Shown: positions 39,933 to 52,709 of the stretch, piece after piece
How the letters are laid out: each line of letters starts with the position of its first letter
Numbering within the stretch: position 1 is the first letter of the stretch
Source: Pelecanus crispus
Taxonomy: Eukaryota; Chordata; Aves; Pelecaniformes; Pelecanidae
Reading direction: 5' to 3'
Assembly (NCBI RefSeq): GCF_030463565.1
Contig: NC_134676.1
Span: forward strand, 31,621,228-31,685,227
DNA length: 64,000 bases
Notes under the pieces: generated by a model
The model's database searches: none
Told to the model about the DNA's origin: nothing
The model's input: only the letters and a program-made list of their open reading frames with translations
Translations under genes and position numbers: made by a program

Positions 39933-41965
39933 ATGAAATAATGAATGAATGACTTGCAAAAGTTTCCTTTTTTAAATGTAACTGATGAACCCCCAAATTA
40001 CAAATACCCTTTTTGAATTCTGTCTTCCCACTTTCCCTTTGGTCAGGATCTTTCCTGATGTATAAGCCCCCTCTCTACTGGGTACCTTGTATATTCAGAT
40101 ACTGGAGAAAATATTTCAAATGATTTAAAAGTCAGGGTGGTACAGATCTGAAGTCAGCAGCAATATTTCAGTATTGTACACAGCAGCTGACAAATTCTGG
40201 ACAACCACGTGGTTAAAAGAACCTTGAAGGATTTATAGATACAGAAGTATGTATGTACATATACATGCATATGTACACACCTGGCCTGATCCTGCCCTTA
40301 CCAGCTTTGGTGGAACAAAACATAGTCCTACACATTTGAAATTGAAGTGTTCAGCGTGCCTGCTTACTCCTGCTGAACCAAGTTATGCATGTGCAGGGAC
40401 CACAGAAAGGGCTTTAAGATAGCACAAAATTAACGCTTTATTAAAAAGCAAAACTCGCTGTCAATGCACTGGACCAGATCATACATTAATGCAAAAGGAC
40501 TGTCTTTTTGCCTGTGTAGGGAAGCCTGATGCCATTTAACCCAATGCAAACCAGATATAGTAACAACTAGACCTACTATTGCAAGCTGAAGCAGAGGGAC
40601 ACATTCACTTGTAATGTGAGAAGCAGAATAAAATGGGGAAGAAATTAGTACAGAATTATCTGTATTTAAGCTGTATTACTTCTTATTGTACATCCTTTAT
40701 GTGCATGTTTATCCATATATACTTTGCATTTATTGGATGAAAATCTCTCCATTAAATATATAAGCACATATGTCTGTATGTAAGAATATACTTCACGAAT
40801 ATAAACCTCAAAAGATTGCCAGTGTTTATACACATCTGGACATAAATTCATCTTTGCAACAGGATGGCAAATTAAATCATGAATTTGACCCAAACTGCAT
40901 TCAATAACTCTCCAAAGCTTCTCAGGATAAGAATATGTTTGTATAAACATTTTTAAAAATTAATCTTTCTAGATGAGTGATTTCAGAAGCATAGTTATGG
41001 TCTAGCCTGTAAGAATGGATTTTTGTCCTTCTTATTAAATCAGGTCATGAGAATATTAAGACGTACACTACACAGTAAGAAGTCCACAAAATGTATAAAC
41101 AGGGATTAATAACCTAAAACTCAGTTTTACGTAATCTAATAGTTGCTCTCAAGGTATATATGGGATCACAGCCATGACACATCTCCACTGCAAAATACTG
41201 TTTTTAACTCATACCTTTGTAGCTTTCATGAAGGGTAACTTCATTTGCTTGCATCCTGGACTAAATTCAAAGACCAGAGCCTGATACTGAGTAGAAAAAT
41301 CAAAACCACCAAACCAGTTCAGTTTTACATCTCTAAATAACCAGAGGGAACATAGCAAACTTAAGAGTAGCTCTTCTTCCTGAAAATGTGTTATGGAAAT
41401 GAAAAATGTTAGGGCAACAAAAATTTAATTGAATCAGTACAGATTGCTTTTAAAAAAAATTGTGAAATTTAAGGAAGAATATCTTTTCTACATGGTATTT
41501 TAAACCTTCCTACAGAGTACTATAGCACATACAGCAGTAAAGCTCTACAATATAATTAAAAATCAATAGAAAGTTAAAACTTACTTATTTTTATCTAGCA
41601 GCTGTGCTAAATATAGACAAAGTCCATGTACCTTCTCATGTAGTGCATTTAATCCTTCTTATTGATTGCATAAAGCACTGGCTCAGAAGGAATATTGGAA
41701 AAATAGCAATGGCCATATTGTATGGCTTACAATACAGAGGGAAGGAAAAGACACCTAAACCGAAGTCTGTAAGAAATCCAGTACCAATGACCTTTGGCTC
41801 CAAAAGAAGCCAAACCAATGCTTCCGTAGTGCCAGGATATATGTCTAATTTCTCTCCCTTTTTGATGCTGGTGTGTGTTTAACTTTGGAAGCATCACATG
41901 CAAACAGGTTGTGCAGAAAGCTGTGTGCCTTTGAAATGTTGTAGTATGCTCTGGTTTTACTTCTT

Positions 41966-41990
41966 TTCCTTTTTTTTTAAAAAAAAGGAA
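41966..41990. repeat. T/A palindrome in the putative GLIS3 3'UTR
   Basis: TTCC, nine T, eight A, GGAA: a near-perfect palindrome about 395 nt past the GLIS3 stop codon. Confidence 0.9.
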
Positions 41991-42384
41991 TTTTCTAAAG
42001 CTGTGTTCTTCAATAAGTCCACCTATTCAGCTTGAAAGGATTACAGCCAACAAGCAGTTTTCTTATTCAGTCTGTGAATTCCCTTTGAGAAATTAAAAGG
42101 AAGAAAGAACAAAAAAAGTAGAATTACTGTGCCACAGATGAAAAGAAAAGAAACAATTGCTAAGGTTTTGGCAAAGCTTGCTTTCTCCAAACATTCTCCT
42201 CAGTTGACTGCTTGAAAACATGATGAATGCTTGGTGATTGCTTTCTTCCTCTCCTTTATGTATGTATATAAACCTATATCCCCATACATACAGAGCAGTT
42301 TCATGGAGAGAAGAATTTCGTAGAGAAATATCAGAAGGGCAAGATGAAATGGAATGAAGTTCTTGTAATTAGATTTATATTACT

Positions 42385-42521
42385 TTAGCCTTCAGTGTAG
42401 ACAGAAGAAAGCTGGCTAGAACAACGATCCACTGCATTTACTTGTAGAAAACTGCTATCCTCTGGCATGCTGCGAGTTGAATCACCAAAGATACCTGTGG
42501 ACCCTGCTGGAAAGTCATAAA
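42385..42521 (-). CDS. GLIS3: GLIS3, terminal coding exon with stop codon
   Basis: The minus-strand acceptor is a T-rich tract ending CCAG. The first two bases complete a Val codon split with the upstream exon, giving HSGIA-VYDF across the junction (human HSGITVYDL). Forty-four more codons follow and then TAA at 42387-42385. Recognisable pieces are IFGDS, DSSFLQV, AVDRC and the C-terminus SSQLSSVYTEG, which is nearly the same as human. The exon keeps frame with the three upstream exons, and about 219 GLIS3 residues are encoded in the window. The run PAGSTG replaces a Ser-rich run in human. This is the natural end of the protein and there is no sign of truncation. Confidence 0.95.
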
Positions 42522-43519
42522 CTGGAAAAAAATACAAAAATAATTAATTAACTAGGATAATTATATCATGGAGAATGTCCTAGTACTTATGCAGAGAACT
42601 GGAAATGGCTTTAAACCAAACAGACAAACAAAACAAACAAGCCAAGATATGTATGAAATTAATAATTACATAACTTACTGCTTACCAAGGGAGGAATTTC
42701 AGTTCTGTCAGAATCAAGTCTGAAGTACAGTAGATCTCATCACAACTAACACTTGCCCATTTAGTGGGTGCTAAAATTGTGATAATTTTAAAAATAAACT
42801 CCATGCCTGCTTATCAAATTTCATCATACCAAACATATGATAAGAGGCAATAAAATATTGTAGAACTCACTTGCTCTAAAGCAGACCGTGGTACAGAAAT
42901 GACTAACATCTACGAGTGATAGTAGTAAGCACAAGAGCAACTGTTTGCAGAAAAACTCCCATCTTTTGGATTACATCTTTACATACTGTGAGATGCCTCG
43001 TTGAAGTTACAGGTGCATTGTTTTTTTAAAGAAAAATCAATGGTTTGAATCATCTCAGGCCCCCGCTACAATACTTCCAGCACAGTGGAGCAGCTGCAAT
43101 GGAGCATATTTCAAAGCAAATGGGACATGGTTTAGTCTAGTCTACCCTTGATTGGCTTAGAGTAGACTTGGTAGTGTAGGTTAATGGTTGGACTGGATGA
43201 TCTTAAAGGTCTTTTCCAACCTAAACGATTCTATGATTCTATGATTCTAAATACATGAGCTAGTGACTGTCTGACCCCCAGAGGTTAGAACCTTGAGAAA
43301 CCCTCAACAGTGTGCAGTCTGCACACAGGCCAGATGTTACTGTGACCCATGGTGACTGGGTCCCAATACCAACCACTCCACAAAGGTCTGAAAACCATCT
43401 CCTCTTTGTGAAGAGTCAAGTCTGCCATGACAGATCGCAGCCATGTACACAGCTCAAGCAGATCTGTCAAGTCCACAAACTGTACACAACCGTCCACAAA
43501 GTCCCCAGCTGCCATTTAC
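42522..43519 (-). other. GLIS3: GLIS3 last intron
   Basis: 998 bp between the last two coding exons, with donor GTAAAT and acceptor CCAG preceded by a T-rich tract. It holds a CR1 3' tail at 43120-43249 in the opposite orientation. No other feature was recognised. Confidence 0.9.
43120..43249 (+). mobile_element. CR1 LINE 3' tail in the last GLIS3 intron
   Basis: 130 bp, beginning at GGGACATGGTTTAGTCTAG (stop codon and 3'UTR of CR1) and ending in three tandem ATTCTATG-type units. It lies antisense to GLIS3, about 270 bp downstream of the donor of the exon at 43520-43702 and about 600 bp before the last exon. Sequence is close to the 3'UTR of the copies at 15.6 and 24.7 kb. Confidence 0.93.
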
Positions 43520-43702
43520 CTGCAATACCAGAATGAGCTGAAAAAGTTCGATGGAAAATGCCAAGCCCTGCCTGGCCTGCTGATGTGGGAACCAAGCAGT
43601 CTTCAAAAGGAGGAACCATATTGCAAGAAACACCATGTTGTACATTCTTCTGAGTGTCACCATAATGTGGAGGGCAGAAAGTCTGAAGCTGCCCATAAAA
43701 AC
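43520..43702 (-). CDS. GLIS3: GLIS3, second-from-last coding exon
   Basis: The minus-strand acceptor is TTGTTGTAG and the donor is CAG|GTAAAT. The exon begins with GT, which completes a Gly codon, runs 60 codons and leaves one base. The peptide starts FYGQLQ-FCPPHY, then carries the highly conserved PFEDCLVPTS, and ends FHR-FSAHSGIA. These agree with the human GLIS3 segments FYGQLQ, FEDCLVPTS and FHRAFSTHSG. The strong match in this exon suggests it is the constrained core of the C-terminal activation region (inference). The next intron in gene order is only 998 bp and holds a short CR1 tail at 43120-43249. Confidence 0.95.
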
Positions 43703-46700
43703 CTACAACAAGGAGAAGAAAGTGTTGAGTAAAACACTTGGACAGAGATACAAGGGATAGCACATGGAATGATGGCTGTAAGAACAATAAAAACCTCAAC
43801 TGCAGTAGCACCAGGACTTCAATTATTTTCCACCAATAAAGCAGCTTTGACATGAAACTCCCTAGGACAACCTCCAGTTGCTACTAATTCTGAACACAAC
43901 CCACTTCATGGACATCCTGATTACAGCATGACTTGTTAGAAGCACTGACTGGCTAGAAGCTGAAATTTTTCAGGAAATTCCTCCTTTTATTCTGCAGTCC
44001 TGCTGTCTGAACTGGTACTCTCCAGATTCACACTGGGCTGCTGCCTGAAAAATCTCAGAAAATGCTTAATTCAAAATAAAGGAAGATTACCCAAGTAAGG
44101 TCTGAATAAAAGGGTCTGTCACTGATGCCCAGATAGCTGGCTTATAGCGGGGACATCGATATGAGACTCAGAAGGACTGCTAGCTGATGATCCATGGGTC
44201 CTGCTGTTTGTAAATACAGTGTAAGAGTTTTACCCGCTCATTGGTAGTAATGAGTCCACATGGAAGAGAACAAAGACCATTGAGCCACATGACATAAAAG
44301 ATCCCCACCAGGGTATTGTTCTTTGTTTTTTGTTCCTTAAGTGATATTTGAGAGGTGCATATAAGCACTGAGTAAATTCACATTGAAGTCCATGCCAAAA
44401 TATGTATTTATATAAACAAAACCATGCTTCTTGGTAAAACAGGGACATGTATGCAATCTAAGAGGCACAGGCAGATGTTCTGCAGTAGGTTGGTCTGATG
44501 ATTTTTCTCATGGAAGCAAAGTCTTTTCTCCTGCTTAAAAAATTGCTGCTAAGTCTAAGTTTTGGAGATTTTGCTCAGAGTCTGAAGGATGGCTTTTATA
44601 GGTAAAAGACTGTGGTATGCATTTACTTCTGTTTTCTATAATATGTTCTTAGAATATATGTCAGAAATGAAACCATTATAAATTCAGTATTACAATATAT
44701 ACATATTTTTCTTTTAAGAAAAACTGTGGATTGAGCTCCTCTCTACCAGTGCTGTGGCTCCTTATTCTCACCACTCTCTTTCCATGCATAAAGGAAAAAG
44801 GAAAAAGACAGTGCATTACCTCCAAGGTGTTACATAGAAATTGTAGGCCTTGACTGTCCAAAAACAGGCCCAGGAGTGATACAGTCTCTGAAGGTTTTAT
44901 TAGCAAACAGCTTATTGCCTAAGGGCTGGTGTGCTATTCTCTTAATGAAGAATATGTTGTGGTAAGTCATACCAAAAAGCCACTGTCAGACAAATGACCC
45001 CCTACCTCAGAAAGCATCTTAAGGAATTTCCTGTGTCTCAAGTTTATTCCAGAGACATTACTTTCAATAGAAAAAGCTCACGTGCAGGACTGTCTCCTAT
45101 AGCCAGTCTAGTTAACCAACATCCATATGACAAAGTCCTTCTAGCTGAATTTCCTTTTAGCGTAGAAAGATCAATAAAAAGAAACAACAATAAAACCTTC
45201 CCTAAACCTTAAAACATCAACATCAGAAAAAAAGAAAAAAAGGGATTGAAAAACATCTTTTAATGCATCTTCTGTATATAAACTCCATACTGCAGATACT
45301 GGTTTACAATTCAAGAAGTTAAATGACTTCCCTCTCCTTAGGTATCTGTTTATTGTCTTTTGGATATTATAAAAAAGGAGGAAACCTTGTTACTTTCAGT
45401 GATCATAAATGTTCACAGATTTGACTTCAAAGAGCATTTAGTACTAGGAGGGAATAAGGAATCCTAATCTGGATAGTTAGAGGGACAGCCAACTGAAGTT
45501 CATCCTTCCATGTGTTCAGGAATTAGCCTCAGTACATACATACCATGTAGTTAGGAAAGTATATTTATACCAGACTTTCAGCTTTCATGCCTGGGATCTA
45601 CTGACAACCATGAGCAGTATCAAACCACGAGCAGTCAGCAAATCAGTTGACAGGATTAAAAGCTCATATCCCTCCCTAAAAGTATGGGATGTCTGGATGA
45701 GCAGCATATGACAAAAGACCTTTAGGTACCATCTAACAGTTCAGAAAGGATCAAGGAGATATCCCAGAGGATAGGAGATTATAGGGAGAGAAGATCCTTT
45801 TATTAGAATCATGAAACATGGAATCACAACCTATCAGTATTTGAGAGGGACATGTCTAAATGTCTTGGGTACCTGAACACAACTATTGGCCTATTCATTC
45901 ATAACTAGTAATTAGAAACGCCTGGCATGGGGCATCTAGTTTTGACTTAAGAACAAAAAGTATTTTAAAAATAAAAAAAAATTATATTGGTGCAGTTCCA
46001 CACCCCAACCCAAACAAACCTTCCAACCTCAAATCCCTTTAGAGGGATAGTCCTTGCTTAGAAACATGTTATGAACATAAAGCACTTGGCAAACTTTTTC
46101 TGGATTGTGACTAGGAGCTAGGTGCATTTCTATTAACTTTCCTATGGAAGTGTGCACATGGGACTGTTGTTTGCTAAAGCTGCATGGAGTGTTTAGGTAC
46201 AGATAATGCATTTAATAAATAATAGGGATGGAGAAAGGAGAAGGATGCAGTGGAAAACATATAATTTTATGTGATATAACTGATTTTCTGTCAAGCAGGA
46301 GGAAGGATGCATGATTTAGGAGTCTTATGATTCTAATTATTTTTCCTTTGAGACTAAATTTCTGTGCTCTCCACGGGGAAACATACCCATGTTGGCATGC
46401 ATAAGATGTGCTAGCATTGAAACAAAAAACTCAGCATTTAAAAGCATCAGAATAGGCCATGACTATGGACAGAAAAAGTCTGAACCTGCACCCAGGAATT
46501 TGTAGAGACCTTATGGGGAGGTCTTGGTAACAATGGTGAGTGAAACATAGTCTTTGCATTTTATTTAGTAGTCTTCCAAGACACTTCTGTGTACACGCAA
46601 TGAGATAAATGCCTAATTTCCACATACATAACAAGAGTTTAGATCAGGAAAATAGTTACATGAAAGAACATTGAAACAATTGTCAGAGTTCTGTCTGAAA

Positions 46701-49700
46701 ACCTGCATGAAAAAAAGAGTATTTTGACTTCATATAAAAGAAGCAAAAAAAGAAAGAAAAATAATAAGTAGAAGCACAGTTCTTCTTCCACAGCAGGCAC
46801 AATTTGCAGACTCTGTGCTCAGAGAGGCTGAACACTCATAGATTTCATTGTCTTTTGCAGGGGCTGGGGGCACTTTGCAGCCCCAGCTGTAAGATGACCG
46901 TTTCAATCTTTTTTTTCTTTTAAACTGCAACAAAACTGAGTTGGACTGCAAAGCATGTTAGGAATTTACAACCCGTCCATCCTTAAATGTTCAGTCCTGA
47001 CATTTAAGAATCAACTGTAGTAAAACAAAATAAAAGAAAAAACAATAGCCATCCAAAACTTGACTTAGAAGCTACACAGCTATTGACAGTTTTTGCCTCC
47101 TTTAAAAGTGCTTTTAAAATCAACTTTTCTGTCAGCCAGCAACAGGACACACTGTGAAAGTTTACTGTTGAGTCAGACTAGTTACCAGAAACAACCATTT
47201 CAATCTATAGTGGTCTGAGCCAGCTGGCAAGACCCTTCAAGACACATGCTGAAATGTCCTTTCCCATTGCTCCATGCTCATTCTCTATTTGTGCCTTTCT
47301 CACAGCATCCTGTTCCCAATGCAAAACAATCTGGCAGTAACTTTGACTATTGCTAGCTGAAGTCTGGCAGAAAATCTACTTACCTTGGGGTTGAGCTATT
47401 GTGAGTCACATCCTCTGTGTTTGCTCATTCCCTACTTAAGCAAAAGAATATTGTCTAGCAAAGTCTTACAAGCTTTGACCCATTGGTACATTAACTGCTA
47501 TACTGCAGAAAGAAGCAGGGAAGTGCCCAAAGCAATTTCATTAACTGATAAACCCTGATAAAACCGATAAGCTGATTAAAAAAAAAAAAATTAAGATGGA
47601 AAGAGAGCACAGAAAAATAACTCAACTTTCCTAGATACATTTTCTTTTCATGTTTCAGTGTCATAGATAGCCATCTTATAAGATGGAGAGCCATAAACAG
47701 GAAAGAGCAGAACAGAGCATACATCATTCTTTTCCCCTCAGTTACTTAGCACTATTCTAAATGTCTTTGTCCATGTCTGCAGTGCATCAGATCACAGTGT
47801 AGAAGTCTTTGAACTGGAGCCCAAACGTGACACAGCAAAATCTCCTAACTTGGTATCAGGAGCTCTTCCCTTCATTCACATGGTGCCATGCCCAAGATAA
47901 TCTACGCTACTGCTGAACATAGGATAACCTGAAACCATATGCAATTCAGGCCTTAGACCCTGACCATAGCTGGCCCCTCATTCGACATTATCTGTTAGAG
48001 AACTACGTGTAGCATCAGTTTTCTGTGTTTTCATGCAGCACTGGAAAAATAAAAAAGGCAAACCGGTTGGCTAGTTAAGTTCCAGCAACTGAACATTTCT
48101 TCTCAGGACTGTAACTCTGGGGTGTATCAGTTGCTTTCTTATTAAACTACTTAAAACACACACATACACAAAGTTACGTCAGTTGCGTTTCTTTGAATCA
48201 GTACACTACAGCCAAGATCCATAATGTCAAAATACAGAATCAAGTTATTTTTCTGGCATTATAGCATTATTTCCTAAGGAAAGTGAAATATTTTTAAATA
48301 CAATAAAATAGCTGTATACTGCAAGAATCTCTTCTAAAAGCAAGAAGCTCTTGTTCTTTATCACATAGAAAGCCTTGTCCTGAGAGATGCTGTGCATCTG
48401 AAAATCCCAGGTACACAGCCCATCTCAAATTCACAGCTGAAATCATGGTCCACATCAGTTTGTGATAGAGTCCTAATCCCATTGAACTGATGTGGACAAA
48501 GATTTCATTACAGATATGTAATGAATGACTGCCACAGTTATTTCCATAAGGTAGGAAGTTTCTGATGGACATTTATTTCCTTCTCAGTCAGCTCTCTGCC
48601 TGGCACCACAAAAAGAAAATGTTTTCTCAAGAAAATCATTGTAACTGCCATTAAGAAATACACATCATGGGTGAGTAGTTTTTACTGCTATGATATGTAA
48701 AAATTCCAGCTGTCTTTGGCCTGAATTACTTCAAAATAGTGTTCCTCTGCAGTACATTTCTACAGTGTCTACTAGGTGAATTACACAAATGTCAAGTAAT
48801 CATTTGATACCATCTGAGTGTTAAGAACAAAAGGAAGAGTAAGACAGAGATATGAGTCACATACTGTACTGCCACACTGACCTGCAAATGTGAAAAACTA
48901 GAAATGTTTCTATTTATTTACATCTGATTATTTGTAATTAAAAGATAACTGTTACTAGTAGAGCTGCCTGTATAGATACACTAGTATAGCTAACTCATAT
49001 CGGCCAATAATTTTTTTAAAGAAATGGCAACAATTTTTTTTACTGAGTATTTTGCATGACTTTTTTATTCCTTCCATTACTCAGCCAGCACTGGTCATCA
49101 GCTTAACTCACAAACACATATAACATAAGTTGCAGGCACAATTTTAAAGGACAGTCAGATTTCAGTATCAGAAGCATCCAAAATCAAGTCAGCTATATCC
49201 ATGCCCAAAGGAGCTCTACCTGACTCTATACTACAAGCACAAGAATCTTGCTCACTGTGAAGGAGGAGTTGCCATTGCTGTTCTTTTCTTTCCTACCTCA
49301 CACATCTCTTCTGACTTGCCTCAGAGCAATACCTTATTCTTGTAGCTGCCTGTGTGCTGCAGATGCCCATGTCTTCAGGTATCTCTGATGAGATCCCTGT
49401 AAGTTGTTCTTGGCTGAAAAGACTCACCAGTACAATACAGGTCCTGGGCCAATTGCTGCAGATTTCCAGGACCTGTACTGTCTTCAATTCTGTCTACAAA
49501 CACATAATACAATGGCGTCAAGCTGGGAATTCATCACTCCAGTCTCCAATCCAGGATAGTTTCAGGTTTACTGCCTATGGTAACCCAATAAAAGATACTG
49601 CAGTCTAATGAAAGAAAAAGAAGAGCTTCACTTCTGCAGCTCAGTGAGTCGTCTAACATCATCACTTCCAAACACCCCATGCAGCAAAGGAAATTGTGAA

Positions 49701-52530
49701 TTTCACAAGAGGAAGGAAGGGGAATATTTAGTCTATTATATAATATTAACCAAGGCAATAAAAAGCGCTCTCTGATATTGCTGCGTATCTGATGCTGAAA
49801 ATCACTCAGAACAAATAATGAAATCTGAACTGCAGGCAATGTTCTTCTAAGAAAAAGCAGTTTCACAATACAAGTAGCTATTAGATATAAGAGGCTTGTC
49901 AATCTTGGATCTCCTACATCATTTCTTTCTAAAGGATAGTGCTCTGACAACTCCATGAGCTTTTAAGATGCTCAGGCTTTCAGTAAGGGAGTCTGTTTAG
50001 AACTTGTTTTCTTCAAAAAGCTTTTGGGCAATGAAACGCTTTCTTCCTTGGTACAGCCAATTTAAATGGAGTTGACAAGTTTAAGACTACACATTGAGAC
50101 AAAAATGTCACCATTGTTTGGTAGCAGAGATGAAGTGGCTATAGCTACAGCACTTTAAATCATGAAAAGGCAGGTTATGAACTGCAGGAGACAGAAACTA
50201 ACAGAGCTTCCCACAGACACGTATATACTAAATAGTCCAGGCTGCTGAGATAGCTCCATGGTGTTCTTCTACATTATAATGACATGACCAAGGAAGATGG
50301 CAATCTTTGTATTGCTGCTGGGAAAACATGACCATGAACTCTTGAAACATGTGCTTTTCAGAGGGAGAGTTTAGGCAAGCCTTTCAGGCACACAGGACGA
50401 ACAAAGCTTTCAGTGTAGCACACAGGAGTGAGACAGCTGTGCTTAAGTTGGAGGGAGTACATTCTGACAAAATACCTCTTATAGTGACAATAGGTTACTT
50501 AATCTTTGAACAACATTTAATACCCAAATGTGGCTATTGTATTGCAATGTATTATATAGTAAAAAAAGAGAGTTCAGCCCACATTGTGTTCCAACCAGTT
50601 TTAAGTGCAGAGATCTTTACAATTGCAACTTTGAGTTGCTATCTATGTGTATACAATTCCTGTCACCAATGTCTATTTTCAACATAGGTTTTCCTAGGAA
50701 AGGGAGGCGAACACAGTAATGCTAATGTGGGACTAAGTAAGGTATGGGTTTAAGGTCCAAGCCCTTGAGGTTATCCATTTTTTGATCCACTCAGAAGACA
50801 ACATTAAGCTCTATCTTAAATTTGGATGTGGAACAGGGCTTCAGTCTATATGTGACATTGACCCAGATGAGGGTCCTCTTATAATGGTTCTAATGACCCA
50901 TGTGTTTTGCCTTTTGGACTGTAGGAGGGGGAGATGGGAACACATTAGCATTGCTCTGGCCTGCCCTAAAGAGAAGATGCCCAAGCAGATACGGAGCTAG
51001 CTGCACCAGCCAGTGCAAGTCCTGTGTGGAGCAGCAACTAATCTGAGGTGATCTGTGAGTGAGTGGGAGGCAGGATTCTTTGGAAACTGTTCAACTTTGG
51101 AGCAACTGGTCGTGATCCTGGCTTCTACAATTACTGAAGCTCCCATGACCATGAGAGGAAGAAGTAAAGCCATCTGTGCGCTCAAAGACAATTTTTGTTC
51201 CAGGCAGAAAGACAGACCTTAATGTCTGGACAACTTTCTGGAAGATGAGTTCTTGCCAAATATTCAGCAAAAAAGGGAATCGAGTAAAATGTATTGTACT
51301 GTGGAAATAGGAAGGCTAACCTGATCCCTTCATGCCCCATATGCTAGGAATTTATTGAACCGCTGTGGCATTCCTTCGCATATATATGATAATGAACAGC
51401 ATATTAATAAATTTCATCCTGTACTCTGTTGGCCCTAGATTATTAGTGACATTTTAATCAGGGAATAAAGAAAGCCAACAATAACTGCTTACATCCATTG
51501 GTAAATTTCATGTTCTTCTAGTACAAATCAGTGCTGTACAGGATTACTAGTTCCTGGAAGAAAAGCACCTGGCTCAGATGCTGCTCATGTGTGGTCTAGT
51601 ACGGTAAGAAGAACAAAACAGGACTGGCACCTTCCTTTCTCCTGTCCATGCTCATGAACTCTGGGAGATGCCTCAGTGTCCTGTATCATCCCTTTGCCTA
51701 GAGAGACTGCTTCCATCAGTGGAAGAAAATTAAAGACGACTCAGTTTTCTCAAGGTGTTTCCTATGATCCTGTGATAATTCTCAGGAAGCCTGATCAAAA
51801 AGCAGAATTTCAAGGCCTACAGAAGTCCAGTGTGCTACGTACCTTGTGTATGTAAATATGTCAAACCATATGTTTAAACAGTTGAGAGGAAACAGCATTA
51901 CTGCTGTCAACACATTTCTGAAATGTTAAGGTAATTACCATTCAGACTCCATACCAGCTAGGGAAAAAAAAAAAAAACCCAAACTAACCCAATATTGTTT
52001 TCAGCTGCTGTTAATTTTCTTCTTGGCTACAGAAGTTTATTCCTGATTGAACAAAGAGGGAAAGAGAAGTCTTGAAGAAGCTGTTTACACAGTGCAAGTG
52101 GGAACACAGCTGTAAGAGACATGTATGCTAATAAAAGAAGAGGTCTCCATCACTCCACAAGTGCAAGGGAGAAAAATATTCCACCTCTTGAAAACCTGGT
52201 AACACTTTATGTGTAAAGTCAGGAGGGTTTAGAAGCATAACATTAGAAAATTAAAACCAGAGGCCATCACAGAATTATTTGCAGTTCTATTTCAACAACA
52301 AATCTGAAAATCAGTCTGAAGAGAAACCCATAACTCCATAGCAAGATGAATAACAATTAGCTATGAATTTTAAGGAAGTCTGAAGGCAGGGTGCTGAAGG
52401 CTACTTCCTGGAGTCTTTCAAAAGCAAAGGTGCCTTAAAAATACCAGCACCAGCCCTTGAAACACTTAATTTGAAGCCAAGCAGCAGCGACAAACAACTA
52501 ACACCAGTGATGAAGATTCTTCCTGCTTAC
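43703..52530 (-). other. GLIS3: GLIS3 intron between the third- and second-from-last exons
   Basis: About 8.8 kb, donor GTAAGC and acceptor TTGTAG. AT-rich non-coding sequence with an A-run near 51964-51977. Several chance open frames of 60-140 codons lack conserved motifs or splice context. No CR1 was recognised here. Confidence 0.9.
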
Positions 52531-52709
52531 CTTGGATGTGGACGCTATTTGGTTGAAAAGAAGGGTTTGCTGCTGGCTGGTATGTCTTTAGAGGCATTCC
52601 TGCAGGCTGCTGAAGGTGGGTAGGCTGTGGAGTCCGTCTCTGCATCATGTGATGCGGAACTGAAATCCTCTGGGGGCTGATGTGAGGAGAAGGAGCCGGA
52701 GCAACAAAC
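52531..52709 (-). CDS. GLIS3: GLIS3, third-from-last coding exon
   Basis: On the minus strand the acceptor is CTCGTAG and the donor is G|GTAAGC. The first base completes the Arg codon begun in the upstream exon, 59 codons follow, and one base (G) is left for the next exon. The peptide includes APSPHISPQR, the Gln/Pro-rich QRRTPQPTHLQQP, then LKTYQP and SFQPN. This matches the order of the human segment with SPHHISPRR, LKSYQP and SFQPNG. The composition (Pro, Gln, His, Ser) suits a disordered transactivation region. The tract between HISPQR and LKTYQP is the least like human, while the ends are well kept. Flanking introns are 10.5 kb upstream and 8.8 kb downstream in gene orientation. Confidence 0.93.

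Larger units (their letters stand above)
38250..42384 (-). other. GLIS3: Putative GLIS3 3' untranslated region
   Basis: The sequence after the GLIS3 stop codon has no open frame of note and no CR1. Minus-strand AATAAA signals occur at 40437-40442, 38725-38730, 38558-38563 and 38268-38273. The last is followed within about 20 bases by a T/GT-rich stretch, a good cleavage context, and gives a UTR of about 4.1 kb. Long 3'UTRs are known for vertebrate GLIS3. The stretch holds TG/TA simple repeats near 39243-39282 and 39909-39932, and a T/A palindrome at 41966-41990. The true end cannot be fixed without transcript data; shorter forms ending near 40420 or 38700 are possible. Confidence 0.4.

Noticed and set aside
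49354-49956. Overlapping open frames on both strands in a GLIS3 intron as an extra exon or nested gene
   Set aside because: No conserved motif, and the flanking exons already join in phase without it.
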